DNA of 64,000 nt from Alphaproteobacteria bacterium (GTDB lineage: Bacteria > Pseudomonadota > Alphaproteobacteria > Rickettsiales > JABCZZ01), in assembly GCA_013288335.1 (NCBI GenBank), contig JABDCC010000003.1:25978-89977 (forward strand), written 5' to 3'. Each line of letters begins with the position of its first letter. Position 1 is the first letter of the stretch. Positions 1 through 8,810 of the stretch are shown in pieces. The notes under the pieces were generated by a model. The model ran no database searches. It was not told where the DNA came from and saw only the letters and a list, made by a program, of their open reading frames with translations. Both the position numbers and the translations under genes were made by a program.

Positions 1-389
1 TTTAGAATATCTCGTATTTCTGTCAGTAGTATTTCCTGATTCGTAGGAGGTGCAGGTTCATCATGCTTAAAGCGATTTACTTGCTTTACCAAAATAAAAA
101 TAGCCACTGCAATTATCAGAAAATGAATAATGTTATTTAAAAAGATTCCATAATTTATGGTTGCCGCACCGGCTTTTTTTGCTTCGCTTAATGATGCATA
201 AGTGGTTTTAGATAAGTTTATATAAAATTCAGAAAAATCGATGCCACCTATCAACAACCCAATGGGCGGCATAATGATATCATTGACGAGGGAGCTGACA
301 ATCTGACCAAAAGCGGCACCAATAATGACACCAACCGCAAGATCAATGACATTGCCTTTCATGGCAAATTTTTTGAATTCTTTAAACAT
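1..389 (-). CDS. mscL: Large-conductance mechanosensitive channel MscL (3' end cut by window edge)
   Basis: This inner-membrane homopentameric channel opens under membrane tension to release solutes on hypo-osmotic shock. It is missing from the ORF track because it runs off the window. The minus strand reads [20 protein letters not shown], followed by the glycine/alanine-rich first TM helix ([24 protein letters not shown]), a periplasmic loop, the second TM helix ([20 protein letters not shown]) and the C-terminal helix ending TEIRDIL. About 129 residues are present, so only a few C-terminal residues are lost. The ATG at 389 has an AAGGGG ribosome binding site about 8 bases upstream. It lies downstream of the terminase gene on the same strand with a 47-base gap; no functional link is evident. 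Confidence 0.95.
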   Translation of the reverse strand, partial: MFKEFKKFAMKGNVIDLAVGVIIGAAFGQIVSSLVNDIIMPPIGLLIGGIDFSEFYINLSKTTYASLSEAKKAGAATINYGIFLNNIIHFLIIAVAIFILVKQVNRFKHDEPAPPTNQEILLTEIRDIL

Positions 390-436
390 AATAACCCCTT
401 CTTCGTTATTAGAAAGAATTAGCATGCAGACAATAT

Positions 437-1870
437 TCAATCAATAATTTCCTCTGCCATGGTTCCATAATAATCAAGAAATCCTCCACCAGTAATATGC
501 TGGATTGCATGCGCGTATATCAAGCTGTCACCTTTATCCGGGCTGCGGCCGATGCGCTTTATAATAGAATCTTTTGCTTCCACCAATATTCCGCGCACAG
601 TTAAACGCCAACGTGCCGCCGCAATATCGGCAAGTAACTCCCGATCCGGCGGAAGCGCAATATTATCACCATTTTCCGGGTCAAGTGCTTCACGCAGCGA
701 CCACCACCACTCTGCTCGTCTATTGACGAAACTGAGCTGCCCGCTTTTGTCATGGGCATCACTTGCCTGTGCTGAATTCATTGCCTGTGCAGCATTACCT
801 ATATAACGACGCAATGAATCAAATACGCTTGAGCCAACGCCTATGACATCAATATTTACATTACAGTTTGATGTTCCGCGTGCCGAGAGCACAAGTTGTG
901 CAATGGAATCACCGGTTTTTGTAGTGCTCCCTTTATACACTTTCTGAATCTCAAACCAGTTTTCATAACGCAGCGTAATCACCGTTTTGTCATTTCCTCC
1001 GCGCGCAACATCCACACCGATGCAAGAGAGTTTCGCATTCATATTACGAGTTTCGAATCGCAATATCGCTTTTTCAATCCATTCCGTTGGAATTAACTGA
1101 TAAGGATTATCCGCACGATCCGCACTAAAATCACCGTAGAGCAATTTCGAGCGTAGAGGTTCCGGCAAAGCCTGCAATGTGGCCTTATATCCTGATCTCA
1201 TATAATGAGGATTATCCTCAACATGCGCAGGAAAAAATGTTCTGCTCTTAGGAACAATTATTTCCCCTTTATGCTCAAAAGGTTCGCCATTTTCTACTTC
1301 AGTATCTTTTCCATCAATCGTGGTAAACCAACGTAATTCTCCAGGCTTTGCAGGATTTGCATAGGTAGTATCTAGCCACGGTGCAAAGAACCTGATTACC
1401 CATTCTCCTTCGCTATCGGTTGGGGGATTTCCTGTAGCTATAACCCGACATTTCTGTTTTGGATTTGCACTTCTGAGCCATCCGCAAAGAGTGCGAAATT
1501 GCATTTCGCTGAAATGGGCTAGTTCATCAAAGGCCTTTAAATCATGCGGCCTACCCTGATATTTACGTTCATCACCAATATACTGAACTGCTCCGAATTC
1601 TATAGTACGTCCGTTTTCAAGCGTCCAGACCATGGTAGATTTATTGAATTTTCCAACATCAATAAGCAGTTCGGTAGCGCGATCAATAATGGCACGAAGC
1701 TGCGTAAATTCACGTCGAAATATTATACTCCGTTCATGTTCAGTGTGAGCAGCACCTATTAACAGATCGGTTTTTCCACCGCCTGCAGCACCACCATAAA
1801 ATAAAATATCTGCCTGACTCAACAAGGCATTGGTTTGCGGCCCCGGTAAGGGCTCCCATGTTTGCTGCAT
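437..1870 (-). CDS. Phage terminase large subunit (TerL), orphan
   Basis: This is a phage DNA-packaging motor subunit with an N-terminal ATPase and a C-terminal RNase H-like nuclease. Walker A is GGAAGGGKT (about residues 26-34), the Walker B/catalytic glutamate stretch is LKAFDE (111-116), and the nuclease aspartates are in IGVDVARGG (284-292) and NIDVIGVG (339-346). The length, 477 aa, is normal for the family, and all key acidic residues are present, so it looks intact. It starts 7 bases after the small upstream gene. No portal, capsid or tail gene follows; mscL comes next. It does not resemble the gene transfer agent terminase as I remember it. A prophage remnant or a domesticated packaging gene are the likely explanations. 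Confidence 0.85.
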   Translation of the reverse strand: MQQTWEPLPGPQTNALLSQADILFYGGAAGGGKTDLLIGAAHTEHERSIIFRREFTQLRAIIDRATELLIDVGKFNKSTMVWTLENGRTIEFGAVQYIGDERKYQGRPHDLKAFDELAHFSEMQFRTLCGWLRSANPKQKCRVIATGNPPTDSEGEWVIRFFAPWLDTTYANPAKPGELRWFTTIDGKDTEVENGEPFEHKGEIIVPKSRTFFPAHVEDNPHYMRSGYKATLQALPEPLRSKLLYGDFSADRADNPYQLIPTEWIEKAILRFETRNMNAKLSCIGVDVARGGNDKTVITLRYENWFEIQKVYKGSTTKTGDSIAQLVLSARGTSNCNVNIDVIGVGSSVFDSLRRYIGNAAQAMNSAQASDAHDKSGQLSFVNRRAEWWWSLREALDPENGDNIALPPDRELLADIAAARWRLTVRGILVEAKDSIIKRIGRSPDKGDSLIYAHAIQHITGGGFLDYYGTMAEEIID

Positions 1871-1877
1871 AATCTCA

Positions 1878-2171
1878 CTATTGATGACAATTTGTTTTTG
1901 CTATTGCGGCGCGGCGCACGAGCGCAGGAGATATGCCCGCCAGCGTGCATATTAAAAAGAAATCCTGATTATCACGAAGCAACCAGCGCTCTGCTTCTGC
2001 TTTCTCATTTTTTATATCCATATCTGTCAGCGCCTGATGAATCACTGCACACCACAAACTATGTTCACCTTGAATGGACGCATGTAATTTTTTGTATTCA
2101 TGTCCTGCATAACTATAATCAAGCGCGTCAAACCCACCCTCAACGCTGACATTGTCGTTGTGGTTGTGCAT
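1878..2171 (-). CDS. Small hypothetical protein paired with the terminase
   Basis: This 97-aa soluble protein ends 7 bases before the terminase ATG, so the two are almost certainly cotranscribed. I do not recognise the family. It is rich in His, Ala and acidic residues, with a probable helical core (HEYKKLHASIQGEHSLWCAVIHQALTD then EKAEAERWLL) and no signal peptide or TM segment. Its position suggests a phage-derived partner, possibly in the slot of a small terminase subunit, but no helix-turn-helix is evident by eye. That role is inferred only from position. The ribosome binding site is weak. Confidence 0.6.
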   Translation of the reverse strand: MHNHNDNVSVEGGFDALDYSYAGHEYKKLHASIQGEHSLWCAVIHQALTDMDIKNEKAEAERWLLRDNQDFFLICTLAGISPALVRRAAIAKTNCHQ

Positions 2172-2192
2172 AAAGGCTCAAATTCTGGGCAT

Positions 2193-2226
2193 AAAAAAAC
2201 CCGCAATAACTTTTGTTATGCGAGCT
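2193..2226 (-). terminator. Rho-independent terminator of the amidase gene
   Basis: Read on the minus strand this is CTCGCATAAC, a short AAAA-type loop, then GTTATTGCGGG and a run of seven T. The stem has one bulged A. It lies about 110 bases downstream of the amidase stop codon and upstream of the terminase pair, separating the two transcription units. Confidence 0.8.
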
Positions 2227-2333
2227 GGAAAGCTTTTTTGATATTTTTTGTGACGCGTCTTTTTACAGACTTATTCACTCTGGAAATTACTATAGATTTC
2301 GTTCACGTTTTTGTCAATAGACGAAATGCAGAA

Positions 2334-3437
2334 TTATTTTATCGAAGTATTTTTCTTCTTAAAATAAGCATCAATTGCATTTACTACGCCACGCACAAAT
2401 TTTTCTTTATGCTCGGAAGTTTGCAACATATGTTCTTCATGTTGATTGGTAAGAAATCCCACTTCAATGAGCACGGAAGGTATATCAGGGGCCTTAAGCA
2501 CAGCAAAGCCCGCAAAGCGATGGGTGTGATTCAGTAATGTAATTTGATGGCCAATATATTTTACCAGCAAGTCAGCGAATTTCATCGATTTTAATTTTGT
2601 TTCGCGCTCCGTGAGATCAATTAAAATATCTGCGACATCTTTGCTGGTATCACTTAAATCCATTCCACCAATAACATCTGCTTTGTTTTCTTTTGCAGCC
2701 AATGCCTCGGATTGTTTGTCGGATGCTTTATCCGAAATAGTATAGACCGATAATCCGCGCGCAGAATCAAACGGAGCAGAATCCGCATGGATGGAAATAA
2801 ACAAGTTACCATGCGCAAGTCTTGCACGCCGAACACGCTCGGCAAGTAAAAGATAACGATCATCGCTGCGGGTGAGCGCAACATTGTAACGATCCGTCGT
2901 GAGCAATGCATCTTTAAGCGCCAGTGCATATTCAAGCGTTAAGTCTTTTTCTTCGCTACCGGCATAACCCGATGTTCCTGGATCCTGCCCGCCATGTCCG
3001 GCATCAATTACAATCATGGGTTTAACAACTGCAGCTATTTTTTCTTTCTTTCCAGGATTGGCAATCAGGTCAAATTGCAATCGGTAAGAAGCATTTTTGT
3101 GAATTAGCGTAATATTTTTAAGTTTTACTCCTTCATTCAGATCAAAAACCAAGCGGCTGGTTTTTGTGTCATGAAATCCAAAACGCACTTTCTTAATAAG
3201 CCTGCCATTATAGTCTTCTGGCAACCCTACATTATTAACCCAGCTTGCTATCGGCAAATCCACCACCACCCTCGGAGGCGGGGTTTCCGTTAAAAATACC
3301 TTGTAATCTGTCTTATTATTAAGATGGATGGAAACATGCTCACCATTTTCGATGATTTCCACCTTTAATCCGTTTATTTCCAATGCATTAGCTGAAAAAG
3401 GCAGGAGTAATATAAATAGCAATAATAAGTATTTCAT
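2334..3437 (-). CDS. amiC: N-acetylmuramoyl-L-alanine amidase, AmiC type (AMIN + Amidase_3)
   Basis: This exported zinc amidase cleaves the peptide stem from murein during cell separation. I start it at the internal ATG (residue 18 of the track ORF), which opens directly into a signal peptide: MKYLLLLFILLLPFSANA. An N-terminal AMIN domain (about 20-120) targets peptidoglycan or the septum. The catalytic Amidase_3 domain follows, with zinc and catalytic residues in IDAGHGGQD, the glutamate of GSEEKDLTLE, SIHAD and IEVGFLTN. The resulting 367 aa is normal for the family. It is transcribed divergently from rne and ends at a clear terminator. The ribosome binding site is weak for either start, so the start rests mainly on the signal peptide. 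Confidence 0.93.
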   Translation of the reverse strand: MKYLLLLFILLLPFSANALEINGLKVEIIENGEHVSIHLNNKTDYKVFLTETPPPRVVVDLPIASWVNNVGLPEDYNGRLIKKVRFGFHDTKTSRLVFDLNEGVKLKNITLIHKNASYRLQFDLIANPGKKEKIAAVVKPMIVIDAGHGGQDPGTSGYAGSEEKDLTLEYALALKDALLTTDRYNVALTRSDDRYLLLAERVRRARLAHGNLFISIHADSAPFDSARGLSVYTISDKASDKQSEALAAKENKADVIGGMDLSDTSKDVADILIDLTERETKLKSMKFADLLVKYIGHQITLLNHTHRFAGFAVLKAPDIPSVLIEVGFLTNQHEEHMLQTSEHKEKFVRGVVNAIDAYFKKKNTSIK

Positions 3438-3896
3438 TGTGCTGATAGTTGCCCTGCTAGTGGAATGTAATATAATTATAATCTGCAAAATCTTGTAATG
3501 AATATTTGAAATTTTTACTACAAATAGTTTTATAACATAATTTAAATAACATTTGTAGTTATTAAAACTCTTCTATATAGTCGGAAAGCTAAAGAAATTC
3601 TGCTGCTTATATTATTAGCGCGTCGCCTAAATTAGGCAAGAGCGCTGTTATAAACGGCTTGAGTATTGGTTTATATTTTTTAATTTTAATTGGCCTTTTA
3701 TGGTGTGGTCACTTCATTGCAATCGTATCGGCGCCCGAGGATTTAATAATTTATCCGCGCGTCCATACATACAAAAATTCAAACGTCTTTCCACGCGTGA
3801 AATCTGCCTGAATACCGGCGAATCACAAGACTTAATTGTTGTAATCATGAAGTATCTTCCCACCTTATTTAAAGGGCCCTATATGGGAGTACATTC
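3438..3896 (+). promoter_or_regulatory. Long rne leader / divergent intergenic region with a two-step hairpin
   Basis: This 459-base gap between the divergent amidase and rne holds no convincing gene. At 3617-3646 there is a two-step inverted repeat: outer AGCGC/GCGCT, then inner GCCTAA-A-TTAGGC. A TATATA at 3574-3579 could be a -10 element, which would give rne a leader of roughly 300 bases. In E. coli RNase E regulates its own mRNA through the 5' leader, so a structured leader here fits, but that comparison is inference. The 82-aa ORF at 3700-3948 overlaps the rne start out of frame, lacks a ribosome binding site and is probably not a gene. Confidence 0.45.
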
Positions 3897-6386
3897 ATGG
3901 TATTACGATTACTTATTGATGCAGTTCACGCAGAAGAAACTCGCGTAGTAATTGCCGACAACGGACGCATTAACGATTTTGATTTTGTTACGTCCGCAAA
4001 AAAACAGGTTAAAGGCAACATTTACCTGGCAAAAATAACGCGTGTTGAACCATCATTACAAGCCGCGTTCGTGGAATATGGCAGTGGCAAACAAGGTTTT
4101 CTGCCATTTGCTGAAATTCATCCAGATTATTATCAGATTCCAACTGCAGACCGCGAACGCCTCCTGAAAGAAGCTGAAATTGCGGAAGAAGCTTATGAAG
4201 CGGCTGAATCCTCCACTGAAACAGTAAATGCCCAGGAAAGCATAAGTGAATCATCTGAGACACATAAGGAACCATTGCCTGACCCAGAAGCGGTTTTCTT
4301 AAATGCAGAGCCTGCTATTATTGCTCAATTACAAGATTCTCCTGTCACTTATAGCGAAGAAATAACTGAAAGTACTTTTGCAAAAGCCGCTACTGAGCCC
4401 GCTGCTGCAGAGGAACCAAAAGCTTCACAAGAACATACTGTCGAAAATATTACCGATGCCCAGGCCGCATCGAGTGAAGTTTCCAGTGAACAAACTGTCA
4501 GTGAAACCTCTTATGATCATGGACAAGAATCCAATGAACCCCAGGAAGTAGAAACTCTGGCCAGTGAAGAAGATGCAGTGGCTGAAGCACGCCCTGCCGC
4601 ATTTCATCGCCGCTATAAAATACAGGAAGTTATCAAGCGTAATCAGATTGTGCTGGTTCAGGTTATAAAAGAAGAACGTGGTAATAAGGGTGTATCCTTG
4701 ACTACATTCATGTCTCTTGCCGGACGCTATTGCGTATTGATGCCAAACTCGCCAAAAGGTGGTGGCATTTCACGCAAAATTTCCAGTGGTGAAGACAGAA
4801 GGCGTTTAAAAGAAATATCCGCAGAACTTAAAACCGCACGTGGCATGAGCGCTATCATCCGAACGGCCGGTATCGACAGAACCCGTGTAGAAATTCAAAG
4901 GGATTATGAATATCTGGTAAAGTTATGGGAAGGAATAAGAGAGCAGACCTTGTCCTCAACCGCGCCCGCGCTTATTTATGAAGAAGGCGATCTTATAAAA
5001 CGCACCATACGCGATCTCTATTCTAATGAAATAGAGGAAATTATTGTTGAGGGTGAAGAAGGCTATAATCAGGCAAAAAGCTTCCTGAATATGATTCTTC
5101 CAAGCCATACTCCTAAAGTAAAATTATATCAGGATAATCTTCCAGTATTTTACGCGTATAATATCGAAGACCAGCTTAATTCCATGTACGACCCGATAGT
5201 GAAACTGCGCTCTGGTGGTTATATCGTTATCAATCCGACAGAAGCTCTCATTTCAATCGACGTAAACTCAGGCCGTTCTACTGGTGAGCGCAATATTGAA
5301 GAAACCGCAACCAAAACGAATCTTGAAGCAGCGAACGAAATAGCCCGCCAATTGCGTTTACGGGATCTTGCCGGACTCGTTGTCGTCGACTTTATTGACA
5401 TGATGGATTCACGCAATCGCCGCTCTATAGAGCGCGCCATGAAAGATGCACTGCGACTTGATCGCGCTAAAATTCAGATTGGCCGTATAAGTCCATTTGG
5501 CTTGCTTGAAATGTCACGCCAGCGTTTGCGTCCAAGTATTAGTGAATCGAGCACTACCGTGTGTTCACACTGCTTGGGTAAAGGGGTTATACGTTCAAGT
5601 TCATCTGTTTCACTGCAGATAATACGGGCTATAGAAAAAGAAGTAGCGGGCGGTGTTGTGAGTGAAATAAAGATATTTGTTACAGAATCCATTGCACTTT
5701 CTCTTTTAAATACCCGCAGAGATACTTTGTCTTCCATAGAGAAAAAGTATGATCTGCGCATCACGGTGCTTACCGATGAATTACTTGCGCAAGGTAATTT
5801 CCGCATTGAAAAAGTAAAAGGGGCTCGCCGTGGAAACCCACAGGGTCCTGCTTATCACGAACCGGTTTCGATTGATCAAACTGTGCTGGAAGACATTCCT
5901 TCAAACGAAGAGGATTTTGCAAAAAGTTCTGAGCCTTTAGTAAGTGAGGAAAGATTTCCAACCGCTAATACAGAGGAGCGCCCACGCCGCAATCGTCGTG
6001 GAGGACGTGGTCGTCGCGGTGGCAATCGCAATTTCAATGAACCGCGCAGTGAAACAACTCCTGCTTCAACTTCAGAGAATATAACAGCAGATAATGAGAA
6101 CAGGCCACAGTCTGAGCGTAATAATAATGGCGAACGCAACCCCAATAGAAACCGTCGTGGTGGTCAAGGTCAACGTCGCTGGCGCGATGGACGTGATCGC
6201 AATTCGGAAAATCCTAATGCGGGAACTTCGACGAATAATAACGTAATACAATATTCTGGAAACCAGCAAGATAATCGCCCGAACCCATCTGCTCATTCTC
6301 AATCATCTGTTCCTCCGCTTGAACAGCAGGCACAAGGCGATAGTAAACCTAAAAAAGGTTGGTGGCGCAGGATTGTAGAGTCTTAG
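3897..6386 (+). CDS. rne: Ribonuclease E (RNase E/G family)
   Basis: This endoribonuclease initiates mRNA decay and rRNA/tRNA processing and usually scaffolds a degradosome. The start RLLIDAVHAEETR is typical of alphaproteobacteria. The S1 RNA-binding domain is interrupted after about residue 90 by an acidic, Ser/Glu/Ala-rich insertion (about 90-235) and resumes at FHRRYKIQEV. Catalytic aspartates are in SIDVNSG and VVDFIDM. The zinc-link is CSHCLGKG. From about residue 640 the tail is disordered and rich in Arg, Gly and Asn, as expected for an RNA/protein-binding scaffold. The ATG has GGGAG 7 bases upstream. The length, 829 aa, is typical. Confidence 0.96.
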   Translation: MVLRLLIDAVHAEETRVVIADNGRINDFDFVTSAKKQVKGNIYLAKITRVEPSLQAAFVEYGSGKQGFLPFAEIHPDYYQIPTADRERLLKEAEIAEEAYEAAESSTETVNAQESISESSETHKEPLPDPEAVFLNAEPAIIAQLQDSPVTYSEEITESTFAKAATEPAAAEEPKASQEHTVENITDAQAASSEVSSEQTVSETSYDHGQESNEPQEVETLASEEDAVAEARPAAFHRRYKIQEVIKRNQIVLVQVIKEERGNKGVSLTTFMSLAGRYCVLMPNSPKGGGISRKISSGEDRRRLKEISAELKTARGMSAIIRTAGIDRTRVEIQRDYEYLVKLWEGIREQTLSSTAPALIYEEGDLIKRTIRDLYSNEIEEIIVEGEEGYNQAKSFLNMILPSHTPKVKLYQDNLPVFYAYNIEDQLNSMYDPIVKLRSGGYIVINPTEALISIDVNSGRSTGERNIEETATKTNLEAANEIARQLRLRDLAGLVVVDFIDMMDSRNRRSIERAMKDALRLDRAKIQIGRISPFGLLEMSRQRLRPSISESSTTVCSHCLGKGVIRSSSSVSLQIIRAIEKEVAGGVVSEIKIFVTESIALSLLNTRRDTLSSIEKKYDLRITVLTDELLAQGNFRIEKVKGARRGNPQGPAYHEPVSIDQTVLEDIPSNEEDFAKSSEPLVSEERFPTANTEERPRRNRRGGRGRRGGNRNFNEPRSETTPASTSENITADNENRPQSERNNNGERNPNRNRRGGQGQRRWRDGRDRNSENPNAGTSTNNNVIQYSGNQQDNRPNPSAHSQSSVPPLEQQAQGDSKPKKGWWRRIVES

Positions 6387-6407
6387 AATATTCAGAACGA
6401 GAATATT

Positions 6408-7409
6408 TTAAGCGCGATTTTTCATTGCAGGATCATTGAATGCTATATAGCGCTTGTCTGCATCATTACGATTATTTGCATACCATTCCATAGTTTCTTT
6501 GATGCCTTCCTCAATGCCAATTTCGCATTTAAAACCATAAGAAGCAGCGCGTTGCATATCCATCAATCGCTTAGCATCACCGGCAGGTTTGCTGGTATCC
6601 CAAACGATATTTACTGGACCGCCGGGAACGTGCTTTGCCACCATTTCAGCAAGTTGTTTAATAGTTATACCGGTTCCAGAGCCAAGATTAACGGGCTCAC
6701 TCACCCCTTGCTCTACCATCATTAACATGCCGCGGGCACAATCACGGGCGTGAATAAAATCACGGATAGGTGAGCCATCACCCCACACAGTAAGCGGGTT
6801 TTCACCTTCCATTGCACGACGAATTAGCGAGGGAATAACCATAGCATTTTCTGGGTCAAAATTATCATAAGACCCATACACATTAGCGGGACGCACTATA
6901 GAAATTTTATCCCAGTTATATTCTATTTTATACGCTTCAGCCTGCAATTCCCCCATGCGTTTTGCCCAACCGGCAAATCGATCATTAGGCGACGGAAAAG
7001 TTTTCCATACATCATCTTCAAAAAATACTTCGGCGGGTGAATACACACCTACGGAACTAGTAAACAGAAATCGTTCAACATTGCTACGGCGTGCAGCTTC
7101 CATCATATTAATTGAAAACTGCATAGTCGGAACAAAAAAACTTGCCGGACGCTTTGAAGTCATTGCGGGCGAGCCTTTTACGCCTGCAAGCTGAAACACA
7201 ATATCCTGCCCAGCGCACACCTCTATACATGAAGAAAATTCACGTAAATCCGCTTTTACGAAGGTTGAGCCTTTCGGAGCGCGTGAAGGATCGTCAAGTG
7301 ATACAACAGTTACCTTGGCACCTTTTTCAATAAGCAACTCTACCAGTGGACGGCCAATTAACCCTGTTCCGCCAGTTACCAAAACTTTCTTACCACTATA
7401 AAATGTCAT
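6408..7409 (-). CDS. NAD-dependent epimerase/dehydratase, GDP-fucose synthase/GalE-like
   Basis: This is an extended short-chain dehydrogenase acting on a nucleotide sugar. The Rossmann motif is TGGTGLIG, the catalytic-serine region is TSSVGVYSP, and RPANVYG and RDFIHARD are family landmarks. The track ORF begins on a TTG; the ATG four codons in has GGGA 6 bases upstream and opens at MTFYSGKKVLVTGG, so I use 7409. By my reading the YxxxK motif is AGWAK, with alanine where the catalytic tyrosine should be, although the lysine is kept. It is the last gene of a three-gene operon with a Nudix-like gene and a second epimerase. The substrate is unknown; a nucleotide hexose is likely. Confidence 0.85.
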   Translation of the reverse strand: MTFYSGKKVLVTGGTGLIGRPLVELLIEKGAKVTVVSLDDPSRAPKGSTFVKADLREFSSCIEVCAGQDIVFQLAGVKGSPAMTSKRPASFFVPTMQFSINMMEAARRSNVERFLFTSSVGVYSPAEVFFEDDVWKTFPSPNDRFAGWAKRMGELQAEAYKIEYNWDKISIVRPANVYGSYDNFDPENAMVIPSLIRRAMEGENPLTVWGDGSPIRDFIHARDCARGMLMMVEQGVSEPVNLGSGTGITIKQLAEMVAKHVPGGPVNIVWDTSKPAGDAKRLMDMQRAASYGFKCEIGIEEGIKETMEWYANNRNDADKRYIAFNDPAMKNRA

Positions 7410-7438
7410 CACATATCCCAAAAATAATACGTTATTAG

Positions 7439-8809
7439 CTATTCATTCACAGTACATTTAGACAAGATATTAAGCAGTTCACTAGGCTTTGTTCGAGTAT
7501 TTCTAATAATTTCCGCTATTTCTTTTTCATCTTTTTTTGCCGCAATAGCCCAGGCTGCTGCAATAAAACTACGAAATATTCCTTGTCCCGTCGTATCTAT
7601 CAGGCTTGGTAAACTATTTTCATAGCCTATTGGCAAATCCTCAAGCCAGTTTATTTCACTCAATTCTCCTTCAACCTGGTGCATAAGAGCAGCTTGTATA
7701 CTAGGCGCATTTTGGAAAAGTGAAAAGATTTTCTGAGTGCGAGGTTTTGCTACTTTTGAAACTTTGGATAATAGTAAGTTCAGAAGCTCGGTTAATGTAT
7801 ATTCGATGCCTTGTATACCGTGAAAATGCATCGGCCTGCCATCATCTTTTACAATATACTGGTTTCTTTCACTGGCATGATAAATATCGCTCACTGCTAT
7901 CCATTTTGCCTCACAAGCTTCATAAGCTCCGGGTTTAAGCGGCGGTGCAGATTCAAGAATACCAAGATAAGCAAAATAATTCTGATCGGTGTTGTAGAGA
8001 CGCTCGCCACCACTTCCGATGGAAATGATATCAATAGATTTTGCCATTTTAATAATGGCATCCGGATAATTGCTAATATCCAAGCCAGCTTCTTCAAAGG
8101 TTTCCCTTATAAACGTTGATTTACTGCTGAAATCTATATGTTCCGGCCACTCTACACGATGGCGCTTCAATAATTGTTTCAGGTAACTAACATCAGAAAT
8201 TTTACCGATTGCTATATTAAACCCTTCAGCGGATACAAGGCGGCGAAACTCTTCATATACGATATATTGTACATCGCGCGCATCGGGTAAAATAAATTTT
8301 TCATGTGATTGATTAATGTTCTCCACATCATCCGGTATATCAAGATGCACACCGATAGTGGCTTCTTCTGCTTTGTTGCGAACAATTTCCGAAACTCTGT
8401 CTTTATAAATCATCTCTGCATTGGCTGGCATAACTTCCATATACCCCGCAGGATAAAGCCATTGATGAGGATCTTTAACACGCCTAACTAAAAGAACGTA
8501 AAGTTCGCCTGTTTTTGCATCAATATAATAAAAGGGGCCGGACGCGCTAATACTTGGTCTGGCAAACGGATATATATAATATTTATTACGTGACGGTGTC
8601 GGCCTATTTTCCAAAAGTTCCGCTATTTGCTGAACCAGTTCTGGTGACTGCGGCAATGAGGATTGTACGGTACCACCATCCATTAAAATGCCCGATGCAT
8701 TCAACAATTCAGCCAAAGTAGTTGATATAGACTCTTTTCGGGCTGAAGGCGACACAGCAGATAATTCATGCGCCACTACTTCCAGAATTTTTCTGGAAAT
8801 GCCATCCAT
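7439..8809 (-). CDS. Large Nudix-like protein in a nucleotide-sugar operon
   Basis: This 456-aa soluble protein carries Nudix-like sequence in two places. Near residues 100-160 there is a degenerate PAGYMEV...RNKAEEATIG stretch; near 230-260 there is a better box core, RETFEEAGL, lacking the usual upstream glycine/glutamate. Nudix enzymes hydrolyse nucleoside diphosphates linked to another group such as a sugar, which would suit the flanking epimerases. The C-terminal 150 residues are not recognised. The track start overlaps the upstream gene; the ATG at 8809 lies just after that gene's TAA, implying translational coupling. Whether it is catalytic cannot be told by eye. Confidence 0.6.
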   Translation of the reverse strand: MDGISRKILEVVAHELSAVSPSARKESISTTLAELLNASGILMDGGTVQSSLPQSPELVQQIAELLENRPTPSRNKYYIYPFARPSISASGPFYYIDAKTGELYVLLVRRVKDPHQWLYPAGYMEVMPANAEMIYKDRVSEIVRNKAEEATIGVHLDIPDDVENINQSHEKFILPDARDVQYIVYEEFRRLVSAEGFNIAIGKISDVSYLKQLLKRHRVEWPEHIDFSSKSTFIRETFEEAGLDISNYPDAIIKMAKSIDIISIGSGGERLYNTDQNYFAYLGILESAPPLKPGAYEACEAKWIAVSDIYHASERNQYIVKDDGRPMHFHGIQGIEYTLTELLNLLLSKVSKVAKPRTQKIFSLFQNAPSIQAALMHQVEGELSEINWLEDLPIGYENSLPSLIDTTGQGIFRSFIAAAWAIAAKKDEKEIAEIIRNTRTKPSELLNILSKCTVNE

Positions 8810-8810
8810 A

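Noticed and set aside
437-1870. Gene transfer agent terminase
   Set aside because: The N-terminus and nuclease motifs do not resemble RcGTA g2 as remembered, and no other GTA gene is nearby.
2100-2537. 145-aa plus-strand ORF opposite the amidase
   Set aside because: It runs through the minus-strand terminator and the amidase coding region; low-complexity translation and a shadow of real genes.
3700-3948. 82-aa ORF overlapping the rne start
   Set aside because: No ribosome binding site, out of frame with rne, composition unlike the neighbouring proteins; better seen as leader sequence.
6387-6407. AATATTC...GAATATT hairpin after rne
   Set aside because: All-AT stem apart from one pair and no real T-tract; may be a weak terminator but not supportable.
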